A stretch of DNA of 35,547 bases. It comes from an uncultured Bacteroidota bacterium (GTDB lineage Bacteria; Bacteroidota; Bacteroidia; Chitinophagales; Chitinophagaceae). The position numbers and the translations under genes are program-made. This document shows, piece after piece, positions 18,801 to 26,173 of the stretch. Under the pieces are notes generated by a model that saw nothing but the letters and a program-made list of their open reading frames with translations, did no database searches and was not told where the DNA came from. Within the stretch, counting starts at the first letter, position 1, and every line of letters starts with the position of its first letter. The stretch is taken from the NCBI GenBank assembly GCA_903903635.1, contig CAIUZK010000272.1, positions 1 to 35,547 of the forward strand. The letters are read 5' to 3'.

Positions 18801-20466
18801 CTTTACCAATACCAGCGTTGGGGCCCTGTTTTACAGTTGGAAACTTGGAGATGGCAGTAGTTCAACCACAATGAATCCTACAAATCTATACATTACTACC
18901 GGCTATGATACTGTACGGCTTATAGTATCAAATACCTGGGGCTGTAAAGATACGACCTATGGACATGTATCTATCTTCGGTTATGCAGGAGCCTTCAGCT
19001 ACACACCTGATTCAGGTTGTGTGCCTCTGACAGTACATTTCAGCGCCACCATTAGTAATGTGCCCAATATTATCTGGGATTTTTCGGATGGTTATACAAG
19101 TTCAGCATCAATGGTGGATACCATATCTCATACTTATCTGAACCCCGGAGCTTATCTGCCCAAATTGATTTTGAGTGATAACACAGGTTGCCAGAATTCG
19201 AGCAAAGGTATTGATACTATAAAGGTTGATGGTGTATTCCCAGGTTTTACCACCAAGCCCAATCCGGTATGTCTTGGAGAGAGTATTAATCTGCTGGATA
19301 CCTCATCAAGTTACTGGTCAACAGTTGTAAGCTGGAGCTGGACTTATAATGGTACAACAAGCAATCTGCCATCGCCATCGGTAACCTATACAGCAGTAGG
19401 GACATATCCTGTCACTGTTATTGCTACCGACGGATGGGGATGTACGGCTGTTGCAACGCATGATGTTGCTGTTTTTCTTCCGCCTGTTATTACCATTAGT
19501 CCCGACACCATTATATGTCTTGGAGATGCTGCTACCCTATATGGTTATGGCGGCGTTTCGTATACATGGGCGGGCCCCGGTTCTTTGAGCTGCACTAATT
19601 GTAATCCAACGCAGGTTACGCCAATCGTTGTTTCTCAGTACACAGTTACAGGTACCGATATTCATGGTTGTACCAATACCGATACAACAACTGTATTCCT
19701 GAAAACGCTTACAGTGAGCCGTGCATGGGGCGACACGGCCATGTGCTTCGGTAAGATAGTGCCATTGTATGACTCAGGAGGTACCAAGTATACATGGTTA
19801 CCACCATTAGGGCTAAACAATTCTCATATAGCCGACCCATTGGCATCGCCGCCTTATTCGCTTACTTATATGGCAATCGCTCAACTGGGTAGCTGTATAC
19901 CTGATACCAACTATGTATCGGTTATTGTTTATCCGTTGCCTACCGTTGATGCCGGACCAGACCAGACATTGCTGGCCGGATCACAAGCTCAGCTTGATGC
20001 AAAGGGAACACTGATATATAAATATCTGTGGGCTCCCGGTAATACTTTAAACTGCGATACCTGTGCCAACCCGGTGGCGAGTATGTCGGTATCTACAACG
20101 TATGTTGTTACGGTGACCTCTATACATGGTTGCCTGAATGATGATTCGGTAAGGGTAATCCTTTTCTGTGATAACAGCCAGTTGTTTATACCGAATTCAT
20201 TCACACCAAACGGAGATGGACAAAATGACGTTTTCTATCCGAGAGGCCAGGGTGTCAGCATTATTAAGTCCTTCCGAATTTACAATCGCTGGGGCCAAAT
20301 GCTTTTCGAACGTTCGAATATCAGCCTGAACGATGCTTCAAATGCCTGGGACGGTTCATACAATGGAGGTTCTCCAAGGCCCGATGTATATGTTTGGGTT
20401 ATAGATGCTATTTGTGAAACGGGCGAACCGCTCTTCTTAAAAGGTGATATAACTATAATCAGGTAA
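15898..20466 (+). CDS. Giant PKD-repeat surface protein with T9SS type B sorting domain
   Basis: A 1522-residue secreted or cell-surface protein. A signal peptide (residues 1-23, ending VKAQ) leads into about fourteen PKD-like beta-sandwich repeats of roughly 85-110 residues, recognised by W-x-(F/Y)GDG cores such as YSWAYGDG, YTWFFGDG, LWQYGDG and YTWNFGDG. Repeats 1, 4, 9, 13 and 14 have degenerate cores. Three shorter modules with YTW/YLW cores and paired Cys (SCTNCNPTQ, NCDTCANP) precede the C-terminal domain (about 1430-1522), which begins LFIPNSFTPNGDGQNDVF and is the CHU_C type B signal of gliding-motility-associated proteins. The SprF-like gene starts 11 nt downstream. It probably acts as an adhesin or matrix component; ligand unknown. 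Confidence 0.92.
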   Translation: MRLFTPKFLYILLLCLPAFSVKAQLVAGFTASPTSGCAPLVVCFTNTTTPTTGTTYDWNLDNGSAIIHLTDPCGSYLTAGTYTVTLTAHNGSSTSTHTAVITVYPSPVVNFTVNDTTICPGTSVTFTSTTVGGVPGPVTYSWAYGDGFGGTGSPSTHTYTSPGYRNVTLTATNADGCVASLTKTAYVDVYTPPIASFSAPITHFCRAPGIANFIAAPTGTAPFSYTWFFGDGSPTSSLSNPSHTYSAPGSYTVKLIVTDAHGCIDSITMTGYIVVGSLHASFTYPTTACVNTVVTFPNTSSAHVSASWDYGDTHTSTTETGSNVFTVAGTYNVRLIIFDGFCYDTVYHSIVILPGASGSFTITPAEPCPAPATATFTATLPAGCTVLWQYGDGATGAGYTSSHTYGANGCDTVQMIVTNASGCIDTFTQTYCIYDLIYFVSRGIDTAGCAPFTVLFNSFAQTSVPGPSVAPYPYPISSYTWNFGDGSPTSTAPMPAHTYTAAGTYFVTVNIVTANGCTATATITILVGNPPVVTFTGSPLHLCYHNNNVSFVSTIITGPVDDYLWQYGDGGSDHGLFPTINHHFTIPGLFSVTLTPSYHGCPGPPVVLTNYVLIDSPMSIIHDSVLCSPAKRVYFGDSSLGDDTHLWIFGDGSANSTANNPIHDYPLPISYTATLTTYNIASGCRDTTSRAIDLHRPVVTFTTPDTAVCRDSFVLFTSSVTGGIALSYLWHSFGHSADSTSSTYLDTFHIPGIYSIRLIISDQNYCLDTAIRTNYLLVAKPVATFSVAPPSGCWPLTAVFTDHATDVAGTFFTNYIWNFGDTYTSTGPSPTVTHLYTTVGTMTITEIVTDNIGCKDTIALPLVTIYKPTAAFSASTIHPCLNDNVTFTNTSSTTASSFWTFGDGGTSTVTNPVHAYTATGTYTVRLVATDTHGCHDTLTRTSYIIVTQPHASFYMDDSTSICPPLTVHFTNTSVGALFYSWKLGDGSSSTTMNPTNLYITTGYDTVRLIVSNTWGCKDTTYGHVSIFGYAGAFSYTPDSGCVPLTVHFSATISNVPNIIWDFSDGYTSSASMVDTISHTYLNPGAYLPKLILSDNTGCQNSSKGIDTIKVDGVFPGFTTKPNPVCLGESINLLDTSSSYWSTVVSWSWTYNGTTSNLPSPSVTYTAVGTYPVTVIATDGWGCTAVATHDVAVFLPPVITISPDTIICLGDAATLYGYGGVSYTWAGPGSLSCTNCNPTQVTPIVVSQYTVTGTDIHGCTNTDTTTVFLKTLTVSRAWGDTAMCFGKIVPLYDSGGTKYTWLPPLGLNNSHIADPLASPPYSLTYMAIAQLGSCIPDTNYVSVIVYPLPTVDAGPDQTLLAGSQAQLDAKGTLIYKYLWAPGNTLNCDTCANPVASMSVSTTYVVTVTSIHGCLNDDSVRVILFCDNSQLFIPNSFTPNGDGQNDVFYPRGQGVSIIKSFRIYNRWGQMLFERSNISLNDASNAWDGSYNGGSPRPDVYVWVIDAICETGEPLFLKGDITIIR

Positions 20467-20477
20467 ATGAAAAGTGT

Positions 20478-21569
20478 ATGAGCAAGTATTGTGTAAGCCC
20501 GATTTATTTATCAGGCATTTTCAGGTTGTGTTTTAATAAAATGGGAACCTTTCTGGTTTCTGCTGCAGTGGTTTTGTTGACTACTTCGCAGGCAGCAGCT
20601 CAGGCGGATATACATTTTTCGCAGTTTTATGAAACATCTATATTGCGCAATCCTGCCATGACAGGTGTTTTTTCCGATGACTTTAAGTTAGGGGCTTATT
20701 ACCGCAGTCAGTGGAGCAGCATCAGTAACCCATATACTACTTATCTTGCCACTGCCGAAACCCACTTTCAGATAGGCCAGACAACCGAAGATTTTGTAAG
20801 TTTTGGATTGTTGGGTGTATCGGATAAAGCAGGAAGTATTGAACAGAAGATAACTGCTTTCTATCCGGCCATTAACTATAATAAATCACTGAATACTGAC
20901 CATAATACCTTTTTATCAGTCGGTTTTACAGGAGGGTATGTTCAATATAGTTTTGATCCTGGAAAAACAACTTTCAATAATCAATATCTTAATGGCAAAT
21001 TTGATCCGGCAAACCCGGCTCTTGAAAACCTGCCGAATGCCAAAATAACGATGCTGGACCTTGGTGCCGGCATCAATTATAATACCAGCAGCGGAGAAAA
21101 TAATGCCAATACATTTATGATAGGCGCTTCTGTATACCATGTAACTCAGCCAAAATTCTCCTATTATCAGAAATCAGGTATTACAGAGAATATGCGCCTG
21201 AACGGCAATGCCGCCATAAGTTCGGTAATGTCGGAAAATGTGTCGCTACAGGCTCAGACGAACTATGCAGTGCAAGGCACCTATCGTGAGCTAATGATAG
21301 GTGGTCTGATCAACTGGACACAATATTCGATGGGCACCAAGGACATTTTCATACTTACCGGTGGCCTTTTTTACCGTTATCAGGATGCCATTGTTCCCAT
21401 TGTTAAGGTGAATCACAAGAGTTTGTCAATAGGCATCAGTTATGACGTGAACGTATCGACCCTGAAAGATGCAAGCAATATGCAGGGCGGGGCTGAAGTA
21501 ACGTTATTTTATACCGGCAACTACAGCGATAAGGGTGTAGCCAGGAAAACCGTTTGCCCTAAGTTCTAG
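20478..21569 (+). CDS. PorP/SprF-family type IX secretion membrane protein
   Basis: A 363-residue outer-membrane beta-barrel of the PorP/SprF family. The N terminus holds a hydrophobic signal segment ending SQAAAQ, followed by the family hallmark ADIHFSQFYETSILRNPAMTGVF and YRSQWSSI. The C-terminal half has alternating beta-strand patterns (GGLFYRYQDAIVPIVKVNHKSLSIGISYDVN, here cited by its LSIGISYDVN core). Start 20478 keeps Lys and Arg in the signal n-region; an ATG at 20541 is the alternative. In Flavobacterium the SprF protein is needed for surface display of the type B cargo SprB. The tight linkage to a type B cargo predicts a dedicated pair. Confidence 0.92.
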   Translation: MSKYCVSPIYLSGIFRLCFNKMGTFLVSAAVVLLTTSQAAAQADIHFSQFYETSILRNPAMTGVFSDDFKLGAYYRSQWSSISNPYTTYLATAETHFQIGQTTEDFVSFGLLGVSDKAGSIEQKITAFYPAINYNKSLNTDHNTFLSVGFTGGYVQYSFDPGKTTFNNQYLNGKFDPANPALENLPNAKITMLDLGAGINYNTSSGENNANTFMIGASVYHVTQPKFSYYQKSGITENMRLNGNAAISSVMSENVSLQAQTNYAVQGTYRELMIGGLINWTQYSMGTKDIFILTGGLFYRYQDAIVPIVKVNHKSLSIGISYDVNVSTLKDASNMQGGAEVTLFYTGNYSDKGVARKTVCPKF

Positions 21570-21652
21570 TTGCCAGTCCTGATTTTTCCGATGTTCACCT
21601 ACTATTTATCAGTCATTGCCGAATAGCGCTACATAGCGGCATGTATGGCAGG

Positions 21653-21660
21653 TAGCTTTG
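21653..21660 (+). promoter_or_regulatory. -7 box before the small membrane protein gene
   Basis: TAGCTTTG matches TAnnTTTG and lies 13 nt before the ATG at 21674. No -33 TTG is found at the right distance. Confidence 0.45.
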
Positions 21661-21673
21661 TGAAAAAAAAATC

Positions 21674-21967
21674 ATGAAAAAGAATTGGAAAAGAAAAATA
21701 CCGATGATGGTAATATTTTGTGTGGCAGGTATGGCTGCATTCACTGGTGTTGTCATGCTGTTATGGAACAGTATCCTGCCGATAGTATTACATGCTGGAA
21801 TGATTACTTTCTGGCAGGCCGCAGGTTTGCTGGTACTGGCAAGGCTGTTGTTCGGTGGGTTTAAAGGCAGGCATCATGCCATGGCATATGGATGCAGAAA
21901 CAGGGATATGCATATGAAATGGGAGCGGAAGAACTGTTGCGCACCTGTAGCTGCTACAAATGAATAA
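21674..21967 (+). CDS. Small two-helix membrane protein, unknown function
   Basis: A 97-residue protein with a basic N terminus (MKKNWKRK), one helix (MMVIFCVAGMAAFTGVVMLL), the block LWNSILPIVLHAGMITFWQA, a second helix (AGLLVLARLLFGGF) and a His/Arg/Cys-rich tail (GRHHAMAYGCRNRDMHMKW). The LWNxLxP...ITFWQAxGLLxLxxxLFGGF pattern is shared by small proteins of many bacteria, often beside stress or metal-response genes; no function is established. The His/Met/Cys tail could bind metal, which is only a guess. It is transcribed alone and followed by a terminator. Confidence 0.7.
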   Translation: MKKNWKRKIPMMVIFCVAGMAAFTGVVMLLWNSILPIVLHAGMITFWQAAGLLVLARLLFGGFKGRHHAMAYGCRNRDMHMKWERKNCCAPVAATNE

Positions 21968-22286
21968 TGAAGGCATGGTGATAAAAATGAAAGAGGAATA
22001 GCGCGATACTGAAAAGCCGGGAATTGCGACAGAGATATGCATAAAAAAATAAACTATATCATTAGGATGAAGTAAAAAAGGATGGCTGTTAATCCATCCT
22101 TTTTTTGAAAAAAATACCGGTAATGAGTAATAAGGTGCAAAAAAATGGGCAATTTATTTATAGGGGCCAGCCACCGGTAATAACGTGCATAGAGTATATG
22201 GTTGGCTACCGTAAGTACAGTTTACCGATAATATAGACCGTTGAACCTGATAAAAGGTTGGGTATATTTATTATTGGTATGCGATG
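21968..22286. other. Convergent intergenic region with terminator
   Basis: 319 nt between two convergent genes. It holds the terminator at 22074-22106 and two ACCGGTAAT direct repeats further right. No coding region is supported. Confidence 0.5.
22074..22106. terminator. Bidirectional terminator
   Basis: AAAAAAGGATGG (22074-22085) pairs with CCATCCTTTTTT (22094-22105) around an 8-nt loop, giving a T run on either strand. It ends the small membrane protein transcript and could also stop the facing lipoprotein transcript. Confidence 0.88.
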
Positions 22287-23189
22287 TTATTGCTGATCCC
22301 AGGCAAGACTAAAGAATTTCCAGGTTTTGGTATTTTCGTAAAGGTGCTGCAAAGGATTTTCCTGGACGCCAGAGCGTGCGCCACCTTTGCTGCGCCCACC
22401 ACCGGGTGAGCCGCCTCTCATAGAGCTATTGGTACCGGCACCGGCCATTCCATTGTTCATACCAGTATTATTGTTATCGCCGGCGCCGGTTTTTGAATCT
22501 GTTTTTTTGAATCCCTTAACAGCGAAACAAACACTTATTGGTTTGCCGACCTGTGCAGCAGTTATACTCTGTTTGCCATAAATGGTTTTAAAGGGTATCA
22601 CGGCCTCCCAAACCAGTTCCTTATACTCATCTATGCTCAAACGCACAGAGATACCGCAGGGTGTGGTTTGCTTCACCATATAGCCACCGGTGCAACCGCT
22701 AAAGCCATCAACAGTGAACTGATTGGCTTCCAATGCGGTTTTACCTAATTTCTTATCCAGTTGTTTATCTTCATATCCGGGTATAGCGCTCTTTTTCTTA
22801 CCGAAATCCTTTTGGGTAAGATCAATGTCATCATTTTCGTTAAGCAGGGGGTAATTAATATTGAATTCAGGGTTTTTATGCCCACCTGTATCAATGGATA
22901 CGGTCATGCCTTGCTTAAGGATTTTCATCTGGGTCATTTCATCGCCTGTTTCCATAGTGATGTACAGGTTTTCCCTGTCATTGGATGTAGCATATGCGAC
23001 CTTGGCTTTGGCATCGTAGTTGGGGTAGGGTGAGGGCCAGTCTTTGCTATCGCCATCAATAATTATTGGCTGCCGCTGCCATGTGCCGGGCATAGCAGCC
23101 TGTGATTTTCCGAGGTGTTTTGAATTGCCGCAGGATGCAGCCAGAATAATTAACGGTAATAATACTTTAACCTTTACAGAGGATACCAT
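22287..23189 (-). CDS. Lipoprotein with CBM9-like domain
   Basis: A 300-residue probable lipoprotein: hydrophobic signal with lipobox LAASC and Cys20 as acylation site. Residues about 40-220 resemble the family 9 carbohydrate-binding/DOMON-like sandwich, with IIIDGDSKDWPSPYPNYDAKAKVAYATSN near its start (key parts IDGDSKDW and AYATSNDRENLYI) and VWEAVIPF later, as in the sugar-binding-like domains of many Bacteroidota outer-membrane proteins. A Gly/Asn/Met-rich, Ser/Arg-rich linker (GMNNGMAGAGTNSSMRGGS) precedes the final conserved-looking LYENTKTWKFFSLAWDQQ. No enzyme domain is seen. Ligand unknown. It is a single gene converging with the small membrane protein. Confidence 0.7.
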   Translation of the reverse strand: MVSSVKVKVLLPLIILAASCGNSKHLGKSQAAMPGTWQRQPIIIDGDSKDWPSPYPNYDAKAKVAYATSNDRENLYITMETGDEMTQMKILKQGMTVSIDTGGHKNPEFNINYPLLNENDDIDLTQKDFGKKKSAIPGYEDKQLDKKLGKTALEANQFTVDGFSGCTGGYMVKQTTPCGISVRLSIDEYKELVWEAVIPFKTIYGKQSITAAQVGKPISVCFAVKGFKKTDSKTGAGDNNNTGMNNGMAGAGTNSSMRGGSPGGGRSKGGARSGVQENPLQHLYENTKTWKFFSLAWDQQ

Positions 23190-23380
23190 ATGATGTTATA
23201 TGCAGCAAAGTAAGCGAGTATTTGCTTATCAGTTACTATGTGTTATGATAAAAGTAACTTAAACCTGGGTCAGCAATCCTGTCCGGATTCACATATAGCA
23301 GCCATTCTATACCTGAAAGGGCCAGTGTGGAATACGAAACAAACCTTTGCTAATAAATTACCAGAACCAAGGAACGATGA

Positions 23381-24952
23381 TTAATTATCTGCCTGCTCAC
23401 TGTTGTCGGCAGGAATTGCGTTCATGTCTTTTTCAGCCTGTTCGTTTTTCTCTTTCAGTTTTTTTATTTTCTGAGTGCTTTCGGCAACCAGTTTTTCAAG
23501 ATGGCGGCGCAGTTCGTCTGCTTTTTTGCCGGGAGTAATATTTTCGATTGCGTTATTAAAATCAATGAGTTTTTCTTCTTCCTCTTTGAGATCGGCTTTC
23601 AGATTGTGAATAATATCGCGGGCATGCTGGGCTCGGGCAGCTTTCTGCGATTCGGCATATTGCTTGCGTTGTTCCCTGTTGGCATCTTTGCGTGCAAAGA
23701 AAAATTTGCGTGCGGCATTAAAGTCTTCCCACATTTTATCGCCGTAGGATCTTGGTATGGGGCCAATTTTTTTCCATTCTTCCAGCAGTTCCATCATCTC
23801 AATAGTGGCATCGCTCCACTGGTTAGAGTATTTCAGTTCTTCGGCCCTGTCGAATATTTCTTTTTTAAGCAGGTAGTTATTTTCCAGCACAGATCTCTGC
23901 GCATCATAATGCTGTTTCTTGGCATCGAAGAATACCTCCTGGGCTTCATTAAATCTTTTCCAAAGTTCATCTCCTTTTTCCTGCGGCACTCTTCCGGTCT
24001 TCTTCCATTCCTCCATAAGGGCGGCATAGGCCTGTGATGTTGCATTCCAGTCCCTGCTTTCTTTAATGGCTTCAGCTCTTTCTACCAGAGCAAGTTTGGC
24101 CGCATAATTAGCCTCATGCTCCTTCTGTATCTTATTAGAATGCTCGCGTTTCTTTTCGAAAAATGCTGTTTTTGCAGCCTGAAACCTTTGCCATAACTCT
24201 TCATTTTTCTTGTTGAGTGTATGGCCTATAGTTTTCCATTCTTCGGTAAGCCTTTGAAAGGCTTCGGTTGTTTTTTTCCAGTCTTCAGATCTGGCAATTG
24301 ATTCGGCCTGCTCTACAAGGTCTATCTTCAGATCCAGGTTTACAAGCAGGTCTTTTTCTTCTTCTTCATGGTGCAGGCGTTTGCGCTCCTGGAAAGCCTT
24401 GCGTGCAGCTTCAATACGGTTGTAAAGTTTGTCATTCCTCTGCTTATCCAGGTGGCCACTTTGTTTCCACTTATCGGCAATATCTCTGAATGCCTGGCTT
24501 GTTTCTTTCCATTGATCACTGTTGGCCAGTTCTTCTGCCAGCTCTGTCAGTTTAAGTTTGGCGGCATGATTTTCTTCAGTAAGCACATACAAGGTATGTT
24601 CCCAATCGTGTACCAGTGCGGCAAGTATTTTAAAGTCGCCCAATGCGCTCACATGCTCCAGATATTCCTTAAAGCCAGATACTTTTTCGTTAAGTTTCAG
24701 CTTATCATCCGTAGCCTGCCATTCCAGTTCCAGTTCATGTAATTTTGCCTCAACCGCTGTAAATTTTTCGCTGAGATTTTTTAGCACAACCGCGGCATTC
24801 TCCGGCGATATGGTAGCAATAACGCGTTCTTTGATATTGCTGTTTGCCAGCAAAACCAGGTCGCCATTTTCAACCAGGTTAAATAATTCTTTGCCCGAAA
24901 AAGACTGCTCATTCCACCACCCGAAAAGGTCAAAATTTTGTTCCTGCAACAT
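23381..24952 (-). CDS. DUF349-repeat coiled-coil protein
   Basis: A 523-residue, mostly helical, highly charged protein. The N-terminal ~130 residues contain a DUF349-associated region with GKELFNLVENGDLVLLANSNIK. Four DUF349 repeats of about 70 residues follow, each with W-(K/N/S)-x-(T/A)...EEWK-x-(I/T/S)-G-x-(I/V/L)P-x...LW-x-(R/D)F-x-(A/E)A and FF-x-x-(R/K)K (examples EEWKTIGHTLNKKNEELWQRF and EEWKKIGPIPRSYGDKMW). A Lys/Glu-rich coiled-coil tail ends in an acidic stretch. The ATG at 24952 is preferred over an in-frame TTG at 24964. DUF349 proteins are common in this phylum; a ribosome or RNA-related role has been suggested for some, with nothing here to test it. Confidence 0.85.
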   Translation of the reverse strand: MLQEQNFDLFGWWNEQSFSGKELFNLVENGDLVLLANSNIKERVIATISPENAAVVLKNLSEKFTAVEAKLHELELEWQATDDKLKLNEKVSGFKEYLEHVSALGDFKILAALVHDWEHTLYVLTEENHAAKLKLTELAEELANSDQWKETSQAFRDIADKWKQSGHLDKQRNDKLYNRIEAARKAFQERKRLHHEEEEKDLLVNLDLKIDLVEQAESIARSEDWKKTTEAFQRLTEEWKTIGHTLNKKNEELWQRFQAAKTAFFEKKREHSNKIQKEHEANYAAKLALVERAEAIKESRDWNATSQAYAALMEEWKKTGRVPQEKGDELWKRFNEAQEVFFDAKKQHYDAQRSVLENNYLLKKEIFDRAEELKYSNQWSDATIEMMELLEEWKKIGPIPRSYGDKMWEDFNAARKFFFARKDANREQRKQYAESQKAARAQHARDIIHNLKADLKEEEEKLIDFNNAIENITPGKKADELRRHLEKLVAESTQKIKKLKEKNEQAEKDMNAIPADNSEQADN

Positions 24953-25155
24953 AACGATTAACAATTTATCAGAAATCAGCTTATAGCCTCCTGCAAGATA
25001 AAGCTAATTATTTATATACTCCAAACACTTAACAACAGAACCTGCTGTTACAGCGGATTAATTTCAGGTTTTGGCAGTATTTCTGCTCTATTTATTAATT
25101 AAAATTTAACCCTGAGGTCCTGATGGGTATCAAACAGACTATTAAGGGTGGGCTA

Positions 25156-25908
25156 TTAATGTGTTCCGAATACCTTTTTGAGAATATCGGTGACCTGAGC
25201 AGCGGGGTCTTTTCTTATTTTTCCTTCCTCTTCGGCAATATAAAGAAAAACACCACTAAGCGCTCTTTCGGTGACATAGGCGGCAAGATCGGGGTTAACT
25301 TTATTGTAAGTTGTAGGCAGCTTGTTGTAGGTATTGAAAACGACAGCCCAGTACTTAGTGGCATCTACCTTATCGAGAGAAGCCTGAATAATAGGGCGGA
25401 ATGCAGTTGTAAGTTCGGCGGTGGTTTTAGCTTTCAGGTATTGGGTGGCTGCATCATTATTGCCTTTAAGTATAGACAACGCGTCTTGAATAGACATGGA
25501 CTTAATGGCATTAATAAAAATAGGCAGCGCCTTGCCGGATGCATCTTCGGCCGCCCTGTTCATGGCCAGAATCGCCTGATCAACTTTACTTCCCATACCT
25601 ATTTCACGCAAAGTGTTTTCCACTTTTTGGGCCTCGGGTGGCATGAGCACTTTTATGAGTGTATTGCCAAAAAAGCCATTTGGAGCTGAGACTTTGCCAG
25701 TTGCGTTTTGGGCGCCCACCTTCAGCGCTTCTCTCAGTCCGCTGGAAATATCGGATTCGCTTAAAGTACCTGAGCCTTTCGATTTGGTGTTTTTTGGTTT
25801 AATCTTACTTTCTGCTTTCTTGACAATATCGCTAAACTGCGCTTCTGACTGAGTCGCCGTAAAAGTAACCAAAGCAAGGCCTAAAAATACTTTTTTCAAA
25901 ATGCTCAT
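25156..25908 (-). CDS. DUF4197 secreted protein
   Basis: A 250-residue protein with a signal peptide (MSILKKVFLGLALVTFTATQSEAQ), a short basic linker (KKAESKIKPKNTKSKGSG) and the DUF4197 domain: LSESDISSGLREALKVGAQNA, LPPEAQ-like LMPPEAQKVENTLRE, MNRAAEDASGKALPIFINAIKSMSI, GNNDAATQYLK, PIIQASLDKVDATKYW and a C-terminal VTERALSGVFLYIAEEEGKIRK (all shortened family blocks). DUF4197 proteins are periplasmic or outer-membrane associated in Gram-negatives and have no known activity. It is divergent from metH. Confidence 0.9.
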   Translation of the reverse strand: MSILKKVFLGLALVTFTATQSEAQFSDIVKKAESKIKPKNTKSKGSGTLSESDISSGLREALKVGAQNATGKVSAPNGFFGNTLIKVLMPPEAQKVENTLREIGMGSKVDQAILAMNRAAEDASGKALPIFINAIKSMSIQDALSILKGNNDAATQYLKAKTTAELTTAFRPIIQASLDKVDATKYWAVVFNTYNKLPTTYNKVNPDLAAYVTERALSGVFLYIAEEEGKIRKDPAAQVTDILKKVFGTH

Positions 25909-25931
25909 AAATTCTGTTTATTGTATGCTGA

Positions 25932-25939
25932 CAAATATA
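25932..25939 (-). promoter_or_regulatory. -7 box of the DUF4197 gene
   Basis: Plus strand CAAATATA reads TATATTTG on the minus strand, matching TAnnTTTG, 23 nt before the ATG at 25908. A -33 element is weak. Confidence 0.5.
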
Positions 25940-26143
25940 ATGCCTATTTTAGTTAAATAATTTGTAATTAGGAACTTATTTAATCATCGTCACTTAGCAA
26001 ATTATGAGGAAGTTAGTTGGTATAACTTTTATTTAGCAGCAATTACTAATTTATATTGGTTTTATTTTAATTAATCATGCGTTAATGATAGGTGTATAGT
26101 AGTTGCCTATGCAGAACCGGATGTGAGTAGGTTATTTTCTTCT

Positions 26144-26151
26144 TACCTTTG
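26144..26151 (+). promoter_or_regulatory. -7 box of metH
   Basis: TACCTTTG fits TAnnTTTG and lies 22 nt before the ATG at 26174. It argues against the upstream in-frame start at 26123. The 265-nt gap to DUF4197 shows no recognisable cobalamin or SAM riboswitch. Confidence 0.5.
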
Positions 26152-26173
26152 CACACATTTTATAATATTGTCC

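Noticed and set aside
25909-26173. Possible cobalamin or SAM riboswitch before metH
   Set aside because: The region is AT-rich and shows no B12-box-like GCCACTG or paired core; the -7 box lies only 22 nt before the ATG, leaving no room for a riboswitch.
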